Shown: positions 17,879 through 27,512, counted from the stretch's first letter. The stretch: 64,000 nucleotides of DNA from Mucilaginibacter gossypii (GCF_900100945.1 NZ_FNCG01000001.1:124001-188000); one strand, 5' to 3'. Program-made: numbers and translations. Notes: a model not told the origin generated them from the sequence alone.

Positions 17879-18355
17879 CTACCCCTTCGGTGAATCAAAG
17901 TGTACCAGTTTCCCATCCTCTTCGCTGATAGATTGCCATGTATCGTTTTCAAAAGTAATGATAGCTACAGCACACGTAGGCATCTCTTTTAACTGGCTGG
18001 TGAGGTAATATAGTATTTGGCTTACGCCAGGGTTATGCCCAACTACGCCTATATAATCATATTCATTGGGCAGGCCATTAATCACTTTAACCCAGGAGTT
18101 TTCGCTGGCTTCGTAAATTCTTTTGTCTTCCCCGGGAGCCGGTAATTTAAACTGGTTGGCAAAAATTTCGGCAGTAGTTTTGGTACGAAGTGCCGGACTG
18201 GTTATAATAATTTGAGGAATTTGTAATTGTCCTTTCAAAAGAGTAGCCATTAAAACCGCATCCTGCATTCCCGATTGTTTTAAAGGTCGGTCAAAATCAA
18301 CATAACCGCTTTCATGGGTAGCTTTTGCGTGGCGTATTAATAATAACTTTTTCAT
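17879..18355 (-). CDS. SixA-like histidine phosphatase
   Basis: 158 residues of the histidine phosphatase superfamily. The phosphate-accepting His is in LLLIRHAKATH near residue 9. The second catalytic His is in GVVGHNPGVSQ near 105, a SixA-type motif that removes phosphate from phosphohistidine. SPALRTKTTAEIFA near 55 is the conserved Arg motif. It is separated from convergent dprA by a spacer with imperfect GAAAGTC-type inverted repeats. Confidence 0.88.
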   Translation of the reverse strand: MKKLLLIRHAKATHESGYVDFDRPLKQSGMQDAVLMATLLKGQLQIPQIIITSPALRTKTTAEIFANQFKLPAPGEDKRIYEASENSWVKVINGLPNEYDYIGVVGHNPGVSQILYYLTSQLKEMPTCAVAIITFENDTWQSISEEDGKLVHFDSPKG

Positions 18356-18448
18356 GATTTTAAACGGCTGACCGATCGGTTTATAATGTTACGGTTTTGT
18401 GATTATAACGTGAGACATTTGTAATAAGTTTCCAATAATACTAAATAA

Positions 18449-18476
18449 ATAAGGAGAAGCTGTTGCTTCTCCTTAT
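18449..18476 (-). terminator. Intrinsic terminator of the outer-membrane protein gene
   Basis: ATAAGGAGAAGC pairs perfectly with GCTTCTCCTTAT across a 4-nt loop. On the minus strand it is followed by TTATTTA, about 45 nt after the stop codon of the gene at 18521. Confidence 0.75.
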
Positions 18477-18520
18477 AATAAAAGACAAACGAAGTTGGCT
18501 TCAATTTTTCACCAGGTTAA

Positions 18521-19141
18521 TTAAAACGCGTAACCAACTGAAATACCGAAAACACGGTTTGTAAGTTTGATACCATCAACGTTGGTGATGTTGGTAAGGC
18601 CCCAATCATAATTAGCATTGATCAGGAAACCGGTTTTGAATTTAAAACCAACAATAGCATTTAAACCCGCGTCGGTTCTTTTGATTTCGTCCTGGCCACT
18701 GCCAAATTTAATGTCTTCAGAATTGCCGTTGTTGTCTTTTGCTTTGCCGGAAACACCCATACCAAGGTAAGGGCCGGCACCAAGGTAAAAGTCACCGACT
18801 ACCGCAGGCACGTGGTACACAACATTTACCGGAACTTGCAGGTAATAGAGTTTTACTTTGCCGCCAGAGTTTGCTTCGCCATCAAAAGAAACACTTGATG
18901 ATCCGCCTTTACCGGTAAAGTTTAAGGCTGGTTGTAATGATACGTTGCCAAATTTAAAATCGACAAAAGCGCCTACGTTGAATGTGGTTAAGCTGCCCGA
19001 ATTACCGGAGCCGCTAACCCCGTCAACTGTAGCGTGTAACGTTGCGAAGTTTACACCTCCTTTAAAACCAACAGTAGGTAATTGTGCAAATGCTGCAAAG
19101 GATGCCATTAAAAGGCACAGGCTTAGTAATGTTTTTTTCAT
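18521..19141 (-). CDS. Outer-membrane beta-barrel protein (PorT/OmpA-barrel-like)
   Basis: 206 residues with a clear signal peptide (MKKTLLSLCLLMASFAAFAQ, cut after AQ). Alternating-hydrophobic strands then run to an aromatic C-terminal end, FGISVGYAF, typical of outer-membrane barrels. FKGGVNFATLH at the mature N-terminus is the usual start of the Bacteroidota porin family. Function is unknown. It is followed by a strong hairpin terminator. Confidence 0.82.
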   Translation of the reverse strand: MKKTLLSLCLLMASFAAFAQLPTVGFKGGVNFATLHATVDGVSGSGNSGSLTTFNVGAFVDFKFGNVSLQPALNFTGKGGSSSVSFDGEANSGGKVKLYYLQVPVNVVYHVPAVVGDFYLGAGPYLGMGVSGKAKDNNGNSEDIKFGSGQDEIKRTDAGLNAIVGFKFKTGFLINANYDWGLTNITNVDGIKLTNRVFGISVGYAF

Positions 19142-19272
19142 CGTGTAAGGGATTTAAGTTAATACACAAAAGTATACAAATACACTAACATTAAAAGGTA
19201 TCTGATGTTTTTTGGTGAAATATTAACAATTGTGGATTTGTAAGTATAACTTAGGCAAGGTCACACCCGCAA

Positions 19273-20238
19273 TTAAAGATTGGAGAAGTCTACAATATCA
19301 GCTTCTGGCATATCGTTCATACATTTAAAGTGTCCGAGCGGGCATTTTTCAAGTCCGAATTTGGAGCAGGGACGGCAGGATAGTTCAATACCGGCAATCA
19401 GTGTTTCTTTTACTTTATAAGGCCAAACCCCCAGCAAATCGGGTGTGGTGCCACCCCAAACCGAGGCTATAGGCACATTAAACGCTTCTGCAATATGTGT
19501 GAGACCTGTATCAAAACCAATTACATTTTTTGCGCGCGATACCAGGAAAACCGATTCATCAAGTGATGTTATTCCGCAGGCATTATAAACTGAAGTACCA
19601 ACTGCCGCAGCTATTTCATCGCCATTTGCTTTTACATCATTGCCGCCCAATAGCAAAACAGGTAAATTAAGCTGCCTGCAAATGCTAATGATCTTGTAAT
19701 TAGGCATCCGCTTGGTAAAATGTGTTGCACCTATTACAAAAGCAACATAGCTATGCTGATGTCTAACCGGTAGTAATTTAGTTATATCGTGTTGGGCTTT
19801 GATATAATAATCGATAGGCTTATCGTCATTAACCACACCTAAAAACTTAACAGCTTTTAAATACCTGTCAACCAAATGCTCTTTACTTACCAGGTTGCGT
19901 TTCAACTTTAAACTTAGCCACTTTAAAAGCGGCTGTTTTTTATAAGTTGATGCTTTAATACCGGCACGTAGCTTGATAATGCTTGTGCGGAGATTGTTAT
20001 GCAGATCGATGATGTGATCATACTTTTCGGCCTCAATTTCGTTGATGGTATCTGCTAAAGAAGGTTTTAATAATAGCAGCTTATCAACGTAAGGGTTATT
20101 ATCATAAATATATTTAAAGGCCGGTTTAGTTAAAAAATGGACTTCGGCATTGGCGACCTGCCTTTTGAGGCAACGTACAACAGGCGTGGTATAAATTATA
20201 TCACCCATTGAACTAAAGCGGATCACCAGTATCTTCAT
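19273..20238 (-). CDS. Glycosyltransferase family 9 (heptosyltransferase-like)
   Basis: 321 residues. The N-terminus MKILVIRFSSMGDIIYTTPV is the hallmark of ADP-heptose:LPS heptosyltransferases. The nucleotide-binding C-terminal region has GFDTGLTHIAEAFNVPIASVWGGT near 245. It is the last gene of a cluster with rfaE2, gmhA and rfaE1, so ADP-heptose is the expected donor and lipopolysaccharide core the acceptor. It lies 13 nt after rfaE2. Confidence 0.9.
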   Translation of the reverse strand: MKILVIRFSSMGDIIYTTPVVRCLKRQVANAEVHFLTKPAFKYIYDNNPYVDKLLLLKPSLADTINEIEAEKYDHIIDLHNNLRTSIIKLRAGIKASTYKKQPLLKWLSLKLKRNLVSKEHLVDRYLKAVKFLGVVNDDKPIDYYIKAQHDITKLLPVRHQHSYVAFVIGATHFTKRMPNYKIISICRQLNLPVLLLGGNDVKANGDEIAAAVGTSVYNACGITSLDESVFLVSRAKNVIGFDTGLTHIAEAFNVPIASVWGGTTPDLLGVWPYKVKETLIAGIELSCRPCSKFGLEKCPLGHFKCMNDMPEADIVDFSNL

Positions 20239-20251
20239 GTTGTTATCAAGT

Positions 20252-20755
20252 TCAGGAAATCTGGTTCCTGATTTTTTCGATTATAGAAGTGGATGAATAT
20301 CCTTCAACAAAATTAATGGTTTTAACCTCGCCTCCGTTTGCAATCACTTCTTTGGCGCCTACGATGTTTTCAACCGCATAATCGGCTCCCTTTACCAGTA
20401 TGTCGGGCAGAAGGGAGCTGATCAAATTAAGAGGGGTATCTTCCTCAAAAACAACGATGGCATCTACAAAAAATAAAGCCGCCAACAGTGCTGCACGGCT
20501 GTTTTGATCATTTACCGGCCGGGTTGGGCCTTTGATGCGCCTAACCGAACTATCTGCATTAAGGCCGATCACCAGCTTGTCGCCAAGTTCGGCCGCTTTG
20601 GCCAGGTAGGTGAGATGGCCTATGTGCAGCAGGTCAAAAACACCATTGGTGAACACTACCTTTTTGCCTTCAGCTTGCCAGTTTTTGATCTGTGCCTGTA
20701 GCGACGGTTGATCTGTTATTTTATCAAGAAGGGTTTTTTCGAAGCCTGTCCTCAT
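20252..20755 (-). CDS. rfaE2: D-glycero-beta-D-manno-heptose 1-phosphate adenylyltransferase
   Basis: 167 residues from ATG 20755 (MRTGFEKTLLDK); the longer reading from 20776 adds a poor N-terminus. It is a cytidylyltransferase-fold enzyme with VVFTNGVFDLLHIGHLTYL near 30-48 (HIGH nucleotide motif) and EGYSSTSIIEKIRN at the end. It corresponds to the C-terminal half of E. coli HldE and makes ADP-heptose from heptose 1-phosphate. The kinase half is a separate gene at 21492. Confidence 0.93.
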   Translation of the reverse strand: MRTGFEKTLLDKITDQPSLQAQIKNWQAEGKKVVFTNGVFDLLHIGHLTYLAKAAELGDKLVIGLNADSSVRRIKGPTRPVNDQNSRAALLAALFFVDAIVVFEEDTPLNLISSLLPDILVKGADYAVENIVGAKEVIANGGEVKTINFVEGYSSTSIIEKIRNQIS

Positions 20756-20770
20756 TTGTTTTTCCTGTAA

Positions 20771-20825
20771 ACACACATCACATGTGTCTTTGTATATTAT
20801 CAGAAAGACGCGTGTGATGCGTCTC
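20771..20825. repeat. Inverted repeat between rfaE2 and gmhA
   Basis: ACACACATCACATGTGTCTT at 20771 and AAAGACGCGTGTGATGCGTC at 20805 form an imperfect 21-bp inverted pair with a 13-nt loop. It is one of several unrelated hairpins at gene ends in this window. Confidence 0.65.
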
Positions 20826-20836
20826 TACGGTACTGT

Positions 20837-21403
20837 TTAATCAAAAAGGTCATCAACGGCGGTACACAGGATATGCCCGATAAGGATATGCATTTCCTGG
20901 ATACGCGCGGTAATGTTTGACGGCACGATAATGTTCAGCTCGCAAAGACCATTCATTTTACCGCCATCCCTGCCCGAAAGGCCTAATGTTTTAGCCTCCA
21001 GTTTTTTAGCCGACTCAAATGCCGCTAGGATCCCCGGACTGTTTCCACTGGTCGAAATGCCGATGAACAAGTCGCCCGGTTTGGCAAATGCCTCCAACTG
21101 GCGTGAAAATACATGTTCGTAGCCGTAATCATTGGCAATAGATGTAAGCGCCGAAGTATCAACTGTTAATGCAATGCCCGGCAAGGGTTTACGATCTTTT
21201 ACATAACGCCCGGTAAGCTCTGCTGCAATATGCTGAGCATCAGCAGCACTACCGCCGTTGCCAGCCAGTAATACTTTATTGCCTTTTTTTATGGTTGAGG
21301 TAATCATATCACAGGCTATCTCGATATCGCCGCCAAGCGTATCAATTACCCTTTGCAGCGTATCCTGGTGATCTTTAAGTTCGTTTAATATCTTTTGGTT
21401 CAT
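20837..21403 (-). CDS. gmhA: D-sedoheptulose 7-phosphate isomerase
   Basis: 188-residue SIS-domain protein. VLLAGNGGSAADAQHIAAEL near 45-65 and GISTSGNSPGILAAFESAKK near 115 form the sugar-phosphate site. RIQEMHILIGHILC at the C-terminus carries the family's Glu-His pair. It makes D-glycero-D-manno-heptose 7-phosphate, the first committed step to ADP-heptose, and precedes rfaE2 in the cluster. Confidence 0.94.
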   Translation of the reverse strand: MNQKILNELKDHQDTLQRVIDTLGGDIEIACDMITSTIKKGNKVLLAGNGGSAADAQHIAAELTGRYVKDRKPLPGIALTVDTSALTSIANDYGYEHVFSRQLEAFAKPGDLFIGISTSGNSPGILAAFESAKKLEAKTLGLSGRDGGKMNGLCELNIIVPSNITARIQEMHILIGHILCTAVDDLFD

Positions 21404-21491
21404 TAGTTCACTTGTTCATTAGTTCATTGGTTGGTTAGGGCAAGCACATTTCAAACCCTTCGCCTTTAACCTTTGGCCTTTCACCTCTATC
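21404..21491. repeat. Degenerate TTCATTAG and CTTTCGCC repeats
   Basis: The gmhA/rfaE1 spacer holds GTTCATTAGTTCATTGG-type repeats followed by CCTTTCACC/CCTTTCGCC repeats. Similar TTCATTAG repeats also stand upstream of rfaE1 at 22485-22515. Confidence 0.6.
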
Positions 21492-22484
21492 TCACCTTTC
21501 GCCTTTTAATATATCTTCAATTATCTCATCTACAGTGGTTGTTGCGCTACCTACACGGCGAATCACTATAGCAGCGGCATGGTTAGCCAATTCGCAGGCA
21601 TCCTCAATATTCAGACCTCCTGCCATAAAGTATGCCATGGTGGCCAGTACAGTATCGCCGGCACCGGTTACATCAAATACTTCGGTTGCCTTTACCGGTA
21701 AACTTTGATAGCCTTCTTCATTCAGTATTACCATACCTTCTTCGGATAAGGTAACTACTATATATTGGGTCCCGGTTTGTTCAAAAATTACCTTGCCGGC
21801 CTGTTGCAGGCTTTCTATCGAGTTGATCTTATCGGTTTTAGCAGCTTCAGACAATTCCTTGCGATTAGGCTTAATGATAAAAGCGCCTTTGTATTTTTCG
21901 TAATTAAGCCCTTTAGGGTCGATGATCACTTTTTTGCCTTTAGCATTGGCCGCCCTGATAATGCCTTGCGTTAAAAACGGTGAAAAAAGACCTTTGTTAT
22001 AATCCGATAAAAGTACCATATCTGCGTTGTCAATATAACTGCTTAGCTTACTTATAAGCTCGTTGGCAATAGGCTCCGATACTTCGTCGGTAACTTCACG
22101 GTCAACACGTACCAGTTGGTGGCTGCCAACAACAACGCGGGTTTTTACTGTGGTAGGGCGGTTGCTATCTTTAATAATAGAGTCCGTTTCAACGCCTTCG
22201 TCGGTCAGGATTTTGATCAGTTCACCCGCAGCCTGGTCGTTTCCAATTACTCCGGCAACAATAACTTTTGCACCTAATGATACCAGGTTTTGAACCACAT
22301 TCCCGGCACCACCTAATGTAGTGGTTTCGTTTTTTACATTTACAATAGGTACAGGAGCCTCGGGCGAAAGGCGGGTGGCATCTCCCCATATATAATGGTC
22401 AACCATCAGGTCGCCAATTACCAGTATTGCCGGTTTGCTGGCTGCTGCCTGTATGGATTGTACTTTATCTTTTAGATTGTTCAT
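21492..22484 (-). CDS. rfaE1: D-glycero-beta-D-manno-heptose 7-phosphate kinase
   Basis: 330-residue PfkB-family kinase equal to the N-terminal half of HldE. ILVIGDLMVDHYIWGDATRL near 20-40, TTLGGAGNVVQNL near 55, and the catalytic FDVTGAGDTVLATMAYFMAG near 265-285 are visible. It phosphorylates C1 of heptose 7-phosphate. It lies upstream of gmhA and rfaE2 and downstream of polX on the same strand. Confidence 0.92.
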   Translation of the reverse strand: MNNLKDKVQSIQAAASKPAILVIGDLMVDHYIWGDATRLSPEAPVPIVNVKNETTTLGGAGNVVQNLVSLGAKVIVAGVIGNDQAAGELIKILTDEGVETDSIIKDSNRPTTVKTRVVVGSHQLVRVDREVTDEVSEPIANELISKLSSYIDNADMVLLSDYNKGLFSPFLTQGIIRAANAKGKKVIIDPKGLNYEKYKGAFIIKPNRKELSEAAKTDKINSIESLQQAGKVIFEQTGTQYIVVTLSEEGMVILNEEGYQSLPVKATEVFDVTGAGDTVLATMAYFMAGGLNIEDACELANHAAAIVIRRVGSATTTVDEIIEDILKGER

Positions 22485-22550
22485 TAGCTCATTAGTTCAA
22501 TAGTTCATTGGTGGCGTATCAGCTAATCTCTGATCCCCAACCTCTAATCT

Positions 22551-24224
22551 CTAACCTCTTTTAACAGCAAATGCTTTAGTGATTTCTTCTAAAGACATAG
22601 CGTTCATGCACATCTCCTTATATAAACCTCCTTTGCGGGCTGCCAGGATGCCGTAATGCATGTCTGTAAAACCTTCAATGCGGTGGGCATCGGGGTTTAT
22701 GGAAAGCATAACGCCTTTATCCAAAGCATATTGGTGCCAGCGCCAGTCGAGATCGAGCCGCAATGGGTTGGCGTTGATCTCGATAACTACGTTATTGGCC
22801 GCGCAAGCATCTATCACCTTTTTATAATTAATAGGGTACCCGCCGCGGCTAAGCAAAAGCCTGCCGGTAGGGTGGCCTAATATGGTAGTGTACGGATTCT
22901 CGATAGCGGTAATAAGCCTTGATGTAGCTTTTTCTTCATCCATTTTAAGGATGGAATGTACAGAGGCGACAATAAAGTCAAACTTTTGCAGAATTTCTTC
23001 CGGATAATCAAGCGATCCATCGTACAAAATATCCGATTCTATGCCTTTAAAAATATGGAAGCCATCGAGCTTTTTATTAAGGGCATCAATTTCTTCGTGT
23101 TGCTGTAGCACACGTTCAATGCTCAGTCCCTTGGCATAAAAGGCGCTTTTACTATGATCGCACATGCCCAGGTATTCCAGTTTTAGGGTATCCCGGCAGT
23201 ATAAGGCCATTTCTTCAATGGTGTTTACGCCATCGCTCCAGGTGCTGTGGTTATGGAGCGTGCCTTTCAAATCGTGCCAGTTGATCAGCGTTGGCAGCTC
23301 GTCTTTTTCAGCTTTTTCAATAAACAGGGTACCTTCACGCAGTTCGGGCTGCATCCAGCTTAAGCCGGCCTTGGTGTAGATCATTTCCTCAGTTTCGGGC
23401 TGTTCGACCGGTACATTAATCCTGTCGAAAACGGCCTGTACATGATCGTCAGTACCGGTATTGATGAATAGTTCTTTGTAATAATCAGCTTTATCAACAC
23501 AAACAATATCAACCAGCAAGCCATTTTGCAATTCGCCCTGGATATGGTTTTTATTTTTGCTTACGTTACAAAGTATAGTTGAATTCACCAGCGCATCGTA
23601 AGCAATATCATGGTTAAGGCTACCTACTACGATCACAATTTCGGTGATGATCTCATTCAAACGCCTGAATTCGCCTGCGAAGTGTTTTAGCGCATCAGGG
23701 AAAATGGCTTTTACCTCATCCATCAGTTCGTTGGCTTCCTTCTCAACCTGGGCAAAAAGAAACTTACCATTGCTCGCCATTCTGAACTCGATAGCTTTAC
23801 GGATCTCTTCCTGCGTTTTAAGGCCAAAGCCTTTAGCCTCGATCAGTCGGTTTTCATTGCAGGCATAAAAAAGCTCGCCGGTATTTTCAATGCCCAACTC
23901 TTTCCAGATGACAGCTACCTTTTTGGGGCCGATGCCTTTGATACCCATCATTTCAACCACACCGGCAGGGGTTTTATCCAACATATCCTGCAGCTCGGTC
24001 ATGGTGCCGGTTTCAAGCAACTCAGCAACTTTGCCGGCAATACTTTTGCCAATGCCATCAATCTTTTCCAGTTCATCCAGTTTTTTACCGGCGATAGGGA
24101 AGGGGAGCTTATCAACCTTAAAAGCTGCATTAGCTACCGATTTGATCTTGAATGGATTAACTTCATGGAGTTCCATGAGTTGCGAAAGTAATCGAAGTGT
24201 ACGGGCTATGGGTTTATTTTCCAT
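22551..24224 (-). CDS. polX: DNA polymerase/3'-5' exonuclease PolX
   Basis: 557 residues from ATG 24224 (MENKPIARTLRLLSQLMELH); a longer reading is less likely. The N-terminal part has two helix-hairpin-helix motifs (DGIGKSIAGKVAELLETG and MGIKGIGPKKVAV) and a Pol-beta-like palm, although the usual GS..RG motif is degenerate. The C-terminal PHP domain has GTLHNHSTWSDGVNTIEEMA near 335, with later metal ligands in MCDHSKS and SINPDAH. PolX proteins act in base excision repair. The two-Asp polymerase motif is not clear, so polymerase activity may be weak. Confidence 0.88.
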   Translation of the reverse strand: MENKPIARTLRLLSQLMELHEVNPFKIKSVANAAFKVDKLPFPIAGKKLDELEKIDGIGKSIAGKVAELLETGTMTELQDMLDKTPAGVVEMMGIKGIGPKKVAVIWKELGIENTGELFYACNENRLIEAKGFGLKTQEEIRKAIEFRMASNGKFLFAQVEKEANELMDEVKAIFPDALKHFAGEFRRLNEIITEIVIVVGSLNHDIAYDALVNSTILCNVSKNKNHIQGELQNGLLVDIVCVDKADYYKELFINTGTDDHVQAVFDRINVPVEQPETEEMIYTKAGLSWMQPELREGTLFIEKAEKDELPTLINWHDLKGTLHNHSTWSDGVNTIEEMALYCRDTLKLEYLGMCDHSKSAFYAKGLSIERVLQQHEEIDALNKKLDGFHIFKGIESDILYDGSLDYPEEILQKFDFIVASVHSILKMDEEKATSRLITAIENPYTTILGHPTGRLLLSRGGYPINYKKVIDACAANNVVIEINANPLRLDLDWRWHQYALDKGVMLSINPDAHRIEGFTDMHYGILAARKGGLYKEMCMNAMSLEEITKAFAVKRG

Positions 24225-24424
24225 AATTACAATGAGGCGGTAAAAATACAAAAAGCCATTGTAATGACAGCTTAGATGGTGGGTTTGTTTTTGTAAAGAG
24301 AGGTTTTAAGGCACGGTGATGCTGCAATAAGTTTGAGGAAGCTTATCGGTTTTACATCTCTGCGAGATTCCAGATTATCTGATAAGTAGTTCTTTGATTG
24401 TTTAACTTTAATAAAAAGAAGATC

Positions 24425-25174
24425 ATGCCCAACTACAACGACATCCTTTACGCTGCAGAAACCCACTCAGTTGATGAGATCAAAGCGTATTTTAATAAAG
24501 GGGGCAGCCCGAACGAAGTTCATGACGGAATGCCGGTTTTTACCATGATGGTTGAAATGTATGCCCGCGGTCCCAGGTTTAAGGATTGTGTACGGGCTTT
24601 TATTGACGCCGGACTTGAGTATCACGACGAGCCGCTACTGGCCGTTTTAGCCCATGATGAGGCAATGTTAAAACAGGCTTTGACGACAGATCCATATGCT
24701 GTTAGCAAAACCTATTTTTTATACAATAACACCTATACTCCTTTAACCGGCGGTACATTAATGCATTTTTGTGCCGAATATAACAGCCTTGCCTGTGCCA
24801 AAATACTTTTACAACATGGCGCAGATGTAAACGCTAAAGCTGCTTATGATGAGCATGGTTTCGGCGGACATACACCTATTATTCATACGGTTAATCAAAA
24901 CGGAAATAGTTCTGTTGATATGCTTCATTTTCTGTTACAAAATTGTGCAGACTTGTTGTACAGCGTTAAAGGATTGATATGGGGCAGGGGATACGAATGG
25001 GAAACGTTTATTCCGGCAGTAAACCCGATAAGCTATGCTATGATGGGTTCATTGCCTCAATTTCACCGCAGGGAGCAGGCTATTATGGAGGTAGTTAGCC
25101 TGCTTATAAAGCATGCTTACGGAATTGATTATGTACCGAAAAATGTGCCGAATGCTTATTTGAAGAGAGGATAG
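24425..25174 (+). CDS. Ankyrin-repeat protein
   Basis: 249 residues from ATG 24425 (MPNYNDILYAAETHSVDEIK), preceded by an AAGAAG ribosome-binding-like run. Ankyrin units are visible at about 5-35 (VDEIKAYFNKGGSPNEVHDG) and 100-135 (TLMHFCAEYNSLACAKILLQ, then HGADVNAKAAYDEHGFGGHT). No signal peptide is present, so a cytoplasmic protein-binding role is likely. Its stop is 4 nt from the convergent ComJ-like pseudogene. Confidence 0.8.
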   Translation: MPNYNDILYAAETHSVDEIKAYFNKGGSPNEVHDGMPVFTMMVEMYARGPRFKDCVRAFIDAGLEYHDEPLLAVLAHDEAMLKQALTTDPYAVSKTYFLYNNTYTPLTGGTLMHFCAEYNSLACAKILLQHGADVNAKAAYDEHGFGGHTPIIHTVNQNGNSSVDMLHFLLQNCADLLYSVKGLIWGRGYEWETFIPAVNPISYAMMGSLPQFHRREQAIMEVVSLLIKHAYGIDYVPKNVPNAYLKRG

Positions 25175-25177
25175 GGA

Positions 25178-25639
25178 TTAACGTGAATGTCTTTTTAAAA
25201 CCGTTCTTTCTATATTTTCACTGGGCCAAATCTCTATTCGATAGAAATCATCACCTTCATCGCCATAAACGGAAGCGAGGTTTGAAGAATATATTCTAAC
25301 CCTGTAAGTTCCGGGTGCAGTGTGTAATTCTATCTGCACTGTCCAATCCGGGCAATTAAGTATTTGAATTACCCCGGATTTTATGTCAATGCCAGCTTCA
25401 ACAATGTGATCGAAACTGGAAAAATCTACAATGTTATTCGCTGATTCCAAAATTTCAAGTTCAGCTTTAATCGGGCCATAACATTCCGTTCCTATGCCTA
25501 ACACGCCATCTTCAATAGCTAATCTATCTTCGTAAGCTTCGTTTGTCCAAAAACTGGCAGAGTCAGTTTGGCCGGGAGAGTACTCGTCATAAACATAAAA
25601 CTGACTTTATGAAGTATAGAAATCCAATGGATATTTCAT
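25178..25639 (-). pseudogene. ComJ-like protein interrupted by a nonsense codon
   Basis: Read from ATG 25639 the frame gives MKYPLDFYTS, then TAA at 25609-25607. It then runs on without interruption as SQFYVYDEYSPGQTDSASFW and so on to 25178 (about 153 codons). The segments YSPGQTDSASFWTNEAYEDR and PGTYRVRIYSSNLASVYGDE resemble the ComJ family, named after the inhibitor of the Bacillus competence nuclease NucA. A single TAT/TAC to TAA change would explain the stop. Without it, only a GTG at 25504 could start a shortened 108-residue product. No nuclease partner is next to it; the neighbour is the ankyrin gene. Confidence 0.65.
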
Positions 25640-25663
25640 GGTTTAAGTTTTTTCTAAAAATAA

Positions 25664-25691
25664 AAAAAGCCACCCAAATCGGGCAGCTTTT
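25664..25691 (-). terminator. Terminator of sppA
   Basis: AAAAGCTGCCC pairs with GGGTGGCTTT on the minus strand, followed by a T-rich run, about 30 nt past the sppA stop. Confidence 0.7.
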
Positions 25692-25721
25692 CACAATCAA
25701 AATTAATGTATTAATGAAATA

Positions 25722-27512
25722 TTATTTGATCACCAAATCGTAAGGAAGGCGGGCTTGCGGAGTGCGCATCATTTGGGTGATCCCTTTTATTTGCTGATAA
25801 ACACGGTAATTTTCGCCAAGCTCGTTTTTCACCATGCGGGTTTGTACTTCGGCGCTTAAGCCGCTGCCCACCTTGTTGAAAAAGCTTTTTTGCTCGGGAT
25901 AACTTACAATATTATAGGTTTTGATCTTAGCTTTTTTGGCAGCTGAAGTGATAGCATCGTTGATATTCCCCAAACGGTCAACCAGGCCAATTTTTAGGGC
26001 TTGCTCACCGGTCCAAACACGGCCCTGCCCAATGCTGTTAATGTAAGCCTGTGTTTTGCCGCGGCCTTCGGCCACTGCTTTGGTAAATTCGTCATAACCA
26101 CGGTTTACGCTGTTTTGTAATATCAGGCGTTCGTCGGGGCTAAGCGGACGGCTAATATCGCCCAAATCTGCATACTTCCCGGTTTTTACACCATCAAAGG
26201 TTACACCCAGTTTATCGTTAAACAGTTTTTGCATGTTTGGCAATACGGCGAAAATGCCGATAGAACCGGTAATAGTATTAGGCTGGGCAATGATCGAATC
26301 GGCTGCACATGAAATGTAATAACCGCCCGATGCAGCATAATCACCCATAGAAACAATGATCGGCTTTTTTTCGTGGATGAGTTTCACCTCGCGCCAGATC
26401 ACGTCTGATGCCAGTGAGCTGCCGCCCGGCGAATTTACACGCAATACCACAGCTTTAACTTTATCATCTAAACGAGCTTTGCGTAATGCTTTCGAAATAG
26501 TTTCGGAACCGATACTGTTGTCGTCGCCATCGCCACCGGTAATATCACCTGATGCATAGACTATAGCAATCCGGTTTTTAGATGATGAATCATCCTCCTT
26601 ATCGTCCGAATCATCATTTTTGCTTTTGGCGTAATCCCTAAGGTCAACGCTTTTTAAATCGTCTTTTAAATCGGTACCAGTGCGCCTTTTTAAGTCGTTA
26701 AGGATCTCATCTTTATATTTTAAGCCATCAACCAGCTTCAATTTATATGCATCTTCAGGAAATTGAATACGCATATTATCGGCATAAGTGAATAACGAAT
26801 CCCTGTTAAGGCCGCGGCTTTTGCTGATGCCGGTTAAAAAATGATTGTACAGTGAACCAAGATATGAGGTTACCTGTAGTTTATTAGCATCGCTCATCTT
26901 GGTAAGGAACAACGGTTCAACAGCGCTTTTAAAGGTACCAACTTTAATGATCTGTGCTTCAATGCCTAATTTGTCCAGTGCACCCTTCAGGAAAGTGGTT
27001 TGAGAGCTAAAGCCGTGAAACTCAAAAATACCTTTTGGGTTAATATAAACTTTATCGGCTACTGATGCCAGATAGTAAAAGCCCTGTGTATATACTTCGG
27101 CGTAGGCTACAATAAATTTGCCTGATTTTTTAAAGTCGATAAGTGCGTTGCGGATCTCTTCGGTAGTGGCCTGGCCGGCGGTCATATAACTCTCATCAAG
27201 GTATATGCCTTTAATATTATCGTCGGTTTTGGCTTTTTTAATATCAGCCAGGATATCATTTAAGCCGATTGATTTATCTTCATTCAAACCCAAAAAATCC
27301 AGACCGGCAAGGGGATTGTTTGGTGTTCGCTCGGTGATCTGATTTTTAAGCGACATGTATAAAATAGAGTTTGGGCTAACGTCTACAGTTTTATCACTGC
27401 CAGCGGATGCAATAAGGCCGATAACAAGAACCGCTCCTACAACACCTATTATTATACCCGAAATAATTACCCCTACAATAGTGGCCAGAACGAATTTGAA
27501 GAATTGTTTCAT
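25722..27512 (-). CDS. sppA: Signal peptide peptidase SppA, 67-kDa type
   Basis: 596 residues, the long double-domain S49 form. A membrane helix (about 5-38, FVLATIVGVIISGIIIGVVG) anchors it. The serine nucleophile is in GDYAASGGYYISCAADS near 390. The conserved NSPGG (VLRVNSPGGSSLASD) lies near 360. The first S49 repeat (about 100-250) contains the Lys-donor region. It degrades signal peptides left in the membrane. It is divergent from folK. Confidence 0.93.
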   Translation of the reverse strand: MKQFFKFVLATIVGVIISGIIIGVVGAVLVIGLIASAGSDKTVDVSPNSILYMSLKNQITERTPNNPLAGLDFLGLNEDKSIGLNDILADIKKAKTDDNIKGIYLDESYMTAGQATTEEIRNALIDFKKSGKFIVAYAEVYTQGFYYLASVADKVYINPKGIFEFHGFSSQTTFLKGALDKLGIEAQIIKVGTFKSAVEPLFLTKMSDANKLQVTSYLGSLYNHFLTGISKSRGLNRDSLFTYADNMRIQFPEDAYKLKLVDGLKYKDEILNDLKRRTGTDLKDDLKSVDLRDYAKSKNDDSDDKEDDSSSKNRIAIVYASGDITGGDGDDNSIGSETISKALRKARLDDKVKAVVLRVNSPGGSSLASDVIWREVKLIHEKKPIIVSMGDYAASGGYYISCAADSIIAQPNTITGSIGIFAVLPNMQKLFNDKLGVTFDGVKTGKYADLGDISRPLSPDERLILQNSVNRGYDEFTKAVAEGRGKTQAYINSIGQGRVWTGEQALKIGLVDRLGNINDAITSAAKKAKIKTYNIVSYPEQKSFFNKVGSGLSAEVQTRMVKNELGENYRVYQQIKGITQMMRTPQARLPYDLVIK

